Shown one piece after another: positions 60,731-64,000 of a stretch of DNA of 64,000 nucleotides. The translations under genes were made by a program, and so were the position numbers. The stretch is taken from contig CALUSL010000009.1 of NCBI GenBank assembly GCA_944323425.1, positions 1-64,000 on the forward strand, read 5' to 3'. The stretch's first letter is position 1. Each line of letters opens with the position of its first letter. Source of the DNA: Candidatus Gastranaerophilales bacterium (GTDB lineage Bacteria; Cyanobacteriota; Vampirovibrionia; Gastranaerophilales; Gastranaerophilaceae). The notes under the pieces were generated by a model that worked only from the letters and a program-made list of their open reading frames with translations, did no database searches and was not told where the DNA came from.

Positions 60731-60901
60731 TGGATTGCCGCGGTCGTCCTGCGCTCTTGGATTATTGGCAGCTCGAAGTTCTACCACTCGTTCTTTTTTG
60801 CATTCGCAAAAACTCACTCGTATCGAACTTCTACGCAGGACGTGCTGGGTACCTTTCAGGCACACGGCGCACTTGCCAAAATCCGCTCCCTCGCAATGAC
60901 G
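60731..60901. repeat. Long palindromic repeat element
   Basis: An imperfect nested hairpin. Inner pairs are TTTTTGC/GCAAAAA (60795-60801 with 60806-60812), GAAGTTC/GAACTTC (60775-60781 with 60825-60831) and CGTCCTGCG/CGCAGGACG (60745-60753 with 60834-60842). Its ends read GGATTGCCGCGG on the left and CGCAATGACG on the right. These match the widespread 'GTCATTGCGAG...CGGCAATCC' class of dispersed bacterial palindromes. It is GC-richer than its surroundings. Any ORF here is incidental. Confidence 0.75.
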
Positions 60902-61078
60902 TTCCAGGTTTTGCTTTTTCTTCAAAACAGGGAACTCTTGCGCAATTTTTTCATGTTCCCTGTTTCTCTTTTAGTTTATACTCTTTTCAGCACTTTTTCT
61001 ATTCTTATTTAGTTGGATTATTTCCATACTTTAGTTTGATTTGGGATTAAAGTGTTATACAAAATTATAGCCGATTGG

Positions 61079-61106
61079 CTGACATTAAAATTTGTTTTTA
61101 TATTAT
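61079..61106 (+). promoter_or_regulatory. Promoter placed for a near-leaderless rsmH mRNA
   Basis: CTGACA (61079-61084), 16 bases, TATTAT (61101-61106), nine bases before the ATG at 61116. No ribosome site precedes that ATG. Confidence 0.55.
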
Positions 61107-61115
61107 GATTAAAAT

Positions 61116-62072
61116 ATGTTGAAGGATTTTAAACACTATACAGTAATGGCTCATGAAGCTGTAGACGCACTGGAGTGCGAAAGCGGCAAGATTTATGTCG
61201 ATGCAACCCTGGGCGGCGGCGGACATTCAGAGCTTATACTTCAAAAAATCCAGCCTGACGGGCGTCTCATCTCATTTGATGTAGACAGCGATGCAATAGA
61301 ATATTCCCGCGAAAGACTAAAAGGTTACAACAACTTAACAATTGTTAAGGATTCATATACAAATATTAAGAATGTTTTACATGATTTGGGAATAGAAAAA
61401 ATCACAGGAGGAATTATCTTCGACCTCGGTGCATCCTACCACCAGCTGACAAAGCAGGAGCGAGGATTTTCTTTTTCAAAAGAAGCTCCGCTGGATATGC
61501 GTTTTGACAGAGATTCAGACTTCAGCGCATATGACGTAGTCAACAAATACAGCGAAGACGAGCTTATACGGATAATCAGCGAATACGGAGAAGAAAGATT
61601 TACCAAAAGAATTGTAAAAAATATTATAAATTACAGAAAAAATAAAACAATAGACACGACAACGGAATTGGCTGATTTGATAAAAAAATCAGTTCCATTT
61701 ACGGGACAAAAAATTCACCCCGCAACCCGTGTGTTCCAAGCAATTCGAATAGAAGTTAACCACGAGCTGCAAAATGTAAAAAATACATTGAATGATGTGC
61801 TTACATTATTATCAGTTGGTGCTATAATAAGTATAATAAGTTTTCACTCACTTGAAGACAGACTGGTAAAGCAAATTTTCAAGTACTATTCGGCAAAATG
61901 TCACTGCAAACCAAATGACCCGATTTGTCACTGCAAGCCGCCGATGCTGGAGTTGATAAACAAAAAACCGCTATTAGCAACAGAATTAGAAGTGAAGGAT
62001 AATCCGCCTTCTCGAAGTGCAAAACTGAGAGTGGCAAAAAAAATATCGTCATGGGAGAACGAAATTGACTAG
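61116..62072 (+). CDS. rsmH: 16S rRNA (cytosine-N4) methyltransferase RsmH
   Basis: 318 residues. SAM site YVDATLGGGGHSELIL and SFDVDSDAI; IIFDLGASYHQL (the usual DLGVSSxQ changed to DLGASYHQ), GFSFSKEAPLDMRFD, and IISFHSLEDRLVKQIF with DNPPSRSAKLRV at the C-terminus. An extra Cys/His-rich segment CHCKPNDPICHCKP occurs, as in some others. It methylates C1402 of 16S rRNA. It starts a small fragment of the division/cell-wall cluster. Confidence 0.96.
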   Translation: MLKDFKHYTVMAHEAVDALECESGKIYVDATLGGGGHSELILQKIQPDGRLISFDVDSDAIEYSRERLKGYNNLTIVKDSYTNIKNVLHDLGIEKITGGIIFDLGASYHQLTKQERGFSFSKEAPLDMRFDRDSDFSAYDVVNKYSEDELIRIISEYGEERFTKRIVKNIINYRKNKTIDTTTELADLIKKSVPFTGQKIHPATRVFQAIRIEVNHELQNVKNTLNDVLTLLSVGAIISIISFHSLEDRLVKQIFKYYSAKCHCKPNDPICHCKPPMLELINKKPLLATELEVKDNPPSRSAKLRVAKKISSWENEID

Positions 62073-62523
62073 ACCGGCAATTGGAAATTCGCAGTACACA
62101 GTATACAGACCAAATAACCAGAAAAATTATAATCAAAATCCGATTATTGACGGATACTTCCCCAAATGCAAAACTTATAAGGAAATGGCTGTGGCTAGAG
62201 TCAACAGAACGTTATGCTCAATTTTGATACTTTTTATTATGCTGTCTGCGGTTAGTTATTACTTCGTTACAGCCAGTGAAGTAACTCTGAACAAGTACAG
62301 AAAACAGACTCTAACACTGAATGACGAAAATGTTGAACTTCAAAATAAACTGGACTACTTGAAATCCTACTACAATGTTGATAAAGCTATGCAGAAGAAA
62401 AATCTCTTGCACAAAGCACAGAATGTAATAGAGGTTAAAGAATCAGCTGTCGCTTCTGCTCCTGCTCAAAAGCAGCTTCAAAAGCCGACAAAAAAACCAT
62501 TCCAATGGTCAATCGGTTATTAG
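62065..62523 (+). CDS. FtsL-like division protein
   Basis: 152 residues from a TTG that overlaps the rsmH stop by 8 bases. One membrane helix at about 47-70 (TLCSILILFIMLSAVSYYFV), then a short coiled coil (ASEVTLNKYRKQTLTLNDEN and VELQNKLDYLKSYYNVDKAM). Size, topology and the position after rsmH fit FtsL, which has little sequence conservation. ftsI and mur genes do not follow; the next genes are on the other strand. Confidence 0.75.
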   Translation: MTRPAIGNSQYTVYRPNNQKNYNQNPIIDGYFPKCKTYKEMAVARVNRTLCSILILFIMLSAVSYYFVTASEVTLNKYRKQTLTLNDENVELQNKLDYLKSYYNVDKAMQKKNLLHKAQNVIEVKESAVASAPAQKQLQKPTKKPFQWSIGY

Positions 62524-62650
62524 ATAATTTTCAAGTTCGGCAGGATTAACATGTGCACATCCTAAAAAAATAACAGAGCAGGATGAGCATAGAACGGTTT
62601 TTAAATTTATTGTCGAAAACAGCAACTGTTTCGTGTCATTACAAAAATAT

Positions 62651-63181
62651 CTATCTGATACTGAATTCACAACCGCAATACTGCTGGCGGTAAAAATCAT
62701 TCTCTCTTGCAAGTTTCATAGTTTTTAAGAAGCCATCATGTTTTTTAAAGTCCTCTCGGACAAAGTTTATCCCGTAATCAGACAGAGAATCTGCGGCATT
62801 AAAAATCTCGCGGGACACCTTGTGCGGACTTACGGTAAGTGTAGTTGTGTAATTTTTTATCCCTAACTCAATCGCCTTTTTCACTGTACATTCTAATCTG
62901 AATTTAAAACAGAGGTTACATCTTTTTCCCTTCTCCGGCTCGTTTTCGAATCCTTTTATAAACTCAAGCCAGTCAGACTGGTTGAACTCGCCTATTATAT
63001 ATTTATATCCCATTTTTTCACAGTATTTTATAAGTTCATCACGCCGTCTTTCGTATTCCAGGACAGGTGAAATATTAGGATTGTAGAAGAAAACGGTTAC
63101 ATCGTAACCGTCCTCTTTTAGTTTTTGAATAGGATATGCCATACATACGGCGCAGCAGGCATGAAGCAAGAGAGTTTTCAA
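62651..63181 (-). CDS. queH: Epoxyqueuosine reductase QueH
   Basis: 176 residues. HACCAVCMAYPIQKLKEDG at the N-terminus, RCNLCFKFRLECTVKKA in the middle and QQYCGCEFSIR at the end give the paired Cys of the DUF208/QueH family, which bind an Fe-S cluster. It reduces epoxyqueuosine in tRNA to queuosine and replaces QueG. Starts two bases after the VKOR-DsbA stop. Confidence 0.93.
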   Translation of the reverse strand: MKTLLLHACCAVCMAYPIQKLKEDGYDVTVFFYNPNISPVLEYERRRDELIKYCEKMGYKYIIGEFNQSDWLEFIKGFENEPEKGKRCNLCFKFRLECTVKKAIELGIKNYTTTLTVSPHKVSREIFNAADSLSDYGINFVREDFKKHDGFLKTMKLARENDFYRQQYCGCEFSIR

Positions 63182-63183
63182 AA

Positions 63184-64000
63184 TTACTTCCTTTCAACAG
63201 CACCGGCTTTTATTAGCTTTTCTTTAAGCTCTTCATAGTTTATAATACCGATTCTTGTTTCCATATTTATACGCAAAGCAGGTGTTCCATCAATACCGAG
63301 CTGATTTGCTTTGTCAATATCTTTTAAAAGCTCTGCTTCAACCTCTTTGCTATGAGCATCTGCCTGAAGCTTTTCCATATCGAGATTGAGCTTTCTGGCA
63401 AGAGTCAGAATATCTTCTTCTGTTTTAATCTCTGCTTCTTTATCAAACATAACAGTGTTTAACTCCAGGAATTTACCCTGTTTGCCGGCAGCTATAGCGT
63501 ATTTCGCCATCAAACAAGAACCTTCATGCATAGGTCCCGGCATATATTTGTTACAAGAATTGTCAAGAGGCAGATTGTGGTGAACAATTTTTACATTATC
63601 AAGCTCTGAAGCTGCTCTGTAGAGCATTGTATTCAATACAAAACAGAACGGGCAATGATAATCAGTGTATGAATCAACAACAAGCGTTGCATCAGGATCA
63701 CCGAGTATATTTCCTGAAACGTTATATGCATCTTTTGTCGCTTTAGTTAGTTGTTTGTACTGTTTGACCTGAGGAGTGAAGATGTTCGTCACAGATGTAT
63801 ATGTCAAAAAGCCGATTGCGACAAGAACAAGCGCAAAAAAGGCAATAGCATATCTTTTTACCTTCAATGCATCTATAAAATCCACAAAACTTGTTTTTAT
63901 TACGTCAACAAAACTTTCATCATCAGGTTTTGCTACAAGCGCCACAATGAGGTTTATAAAATAAGTACAAAAACAGAGTACACAGATTTTATTTATCTCA
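63184..64000 (-). CDS. VKOR-DsbA fusion, 5' end beyond the window
   Basis: The visible part runs from the window edge to a stop at 63184. In the same frame, codons upstream of a GTG at 63945 read INKICVLCFCTYFINL, the CxxC-bearing last helices of a vitamin K epoxide reductase domain. One membrane helix follows (about residues 50-70 of the GTG frame), then a DsbA-like thioredoxin domain with CPFC in SYTDYHCPFCFVLN and cis-Pro in GIDGTPALRI. The fusion oxidises exported proteins, and VKOR passes electrons to quinone. The N-terminus is missing, so the length is unknown. The GTG is probably not the start. Confidence 0.85.
   Translation of the reverse strand, partial: EINKICVLCFCTYFINLIVALVAKPDDESFVDVIKTSFVDFIDALKVKRYAIAFFALVLVAIGFLTYTSVTNIFTPQVKQYKQLTKATKDAYNVSGNILGDPDATLVVDSYTDYHCPFCFVLNTMLYRAASELDNVKIVHHNLPLDNSCNKYMPGPMHEGSCLMAKYAIAAGKQGKFLELNTVMFDKEAEIKTEEDILTLARKLNLDMEKLQADAHSKEVEAELLKDIDKANQLGIDGTPALRINMETRIGIINYEELKEKLIKAGAVERK

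Noticed and set aside
60728-60925. Minus-strand ORF of 65 codons rich in Cys and Arg
   Set aside because: It lies wholly in the palindromic repeat; its reading is explained by the inverted sequence and no ribosome site precedes it.
62509-62712. Minus-strand ORF of 67 codons with a CSSCSVIFLGC segment
   Set aside because: It overlaps the 3' ends of both queH and the FtsL-like gene in other frames and lacks a ribosome site. Its hydrophobic Cys segment is suggestive but not enough.
1-64000. CRISPR array, tRNA, rRNA or transposase genes
   Set aside because: I looked for regularly spaced repeats, clover-leaf arms and transposase motifs on both strands and found none that I could support.

Overview
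The window is AT-rich and encodes a Gram-negative-type bacterium. It has secreted proteins with signal peptides, a SulP transporter, a long surface-glycan locus and a VKOR-DsbA fusion. Several proteins look lineage-restricted and carry a short N-terminal tag around 'SFG'. The VKOR-thiol oxidoreductase fusion (a form known from cyanobacteria), the small orphan proteins and the ribosomal gene order together suggest a non-photosynthetic cyanobacterial relative from the gut (Vampirovibrionia/Melainabacteria, order Gastranaerophilales). This is inference from recognised families; no rRNA gene is present to confirm it.

Layout. 1-3300: a nonsense-interrupted ORF, a DUF3137 membrane protein, a cupin and an orphan membrane protein. 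3450-5550: a TPM-domain / nucleotidyltransferase-like / LemA operon with an apparently near-leaderless promoter. 5561-14992 (minus): an S10-spc ribosomal operon from rpsJ to rplR, with a lineage-specific 106-codon gene inserted between rplF and rplR and an abrupt end at a bidirectional terminator, without rpsE, rpmD or rplO. 15100-22936: a PAS histidine kinase with a NarL-type regulator, a Cys-rich Spy-like protein, DUF486, SIMPL, a DtxR-family regulator, an XRE regulator and orphans. 23070-28110: DNA polymerase I, a small secreted protein, and a second histidine kinase with a DivK-like receiver. 28098-30668: a DHA2 drug pump and its MarR regulator, whose promoter carries two overlapping perfect operators, then acpS. 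30727-37985: SulP permease, lineage-specific membrane proteins, a patatin phospholipase and a zinc alcohol dehydrogenase. 37972-39542: a HEPN/MNT toxin-antitoxin pair and two paralogous exported proteins. 39610-42548: a GT-C glycosyltransferase convergent with an acyltransferase that has an 11-base G tract near its 3' end.

The most interesting part is 42677-58989 (minus), a tightly packed, mostly overlapping array of 17 genes. In transcription order it encodes a shortened radical-SAM protein, a glycosyltransferase-like protein, ketoacyl-ACP synthase III (A), ACP (A), SDR (A), a PglD/NeuD-type acyltransferase, an FrhB/FdhB-polysaccharide pyruvyl transferase fusion, ketoacyl-ACP synthase III (B), SDR (B), a split transketolase, ACP (B), then after a 249 bp gap an AMP-forming ligase, a GNAT acyltransferase, LuxE, LuxC and an LDH/MDH-family dehydrogenase. 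Two complete KAS III/ACP/reductase modules, a thiamine-diphosphate enzyme and a fatty-acid-reductase-like LuxE/LuxC pair sit among glycan enzymes. I infer a pathway that builds an unusual short acyl, hydroxyacyl or ketol group and attaches it to a surface glycan. The AcpS at 30309 could activate both ACPs.

59375-64000: an iron-dependent alcohol dehydrogenase, a long palindromic repeat, rsmH with an FtsL-like gene (a fragment of the division/cell-wall cluster), QueH for queuosine synthesis, and a VKOR-DsbA fusion cut by the right edge.
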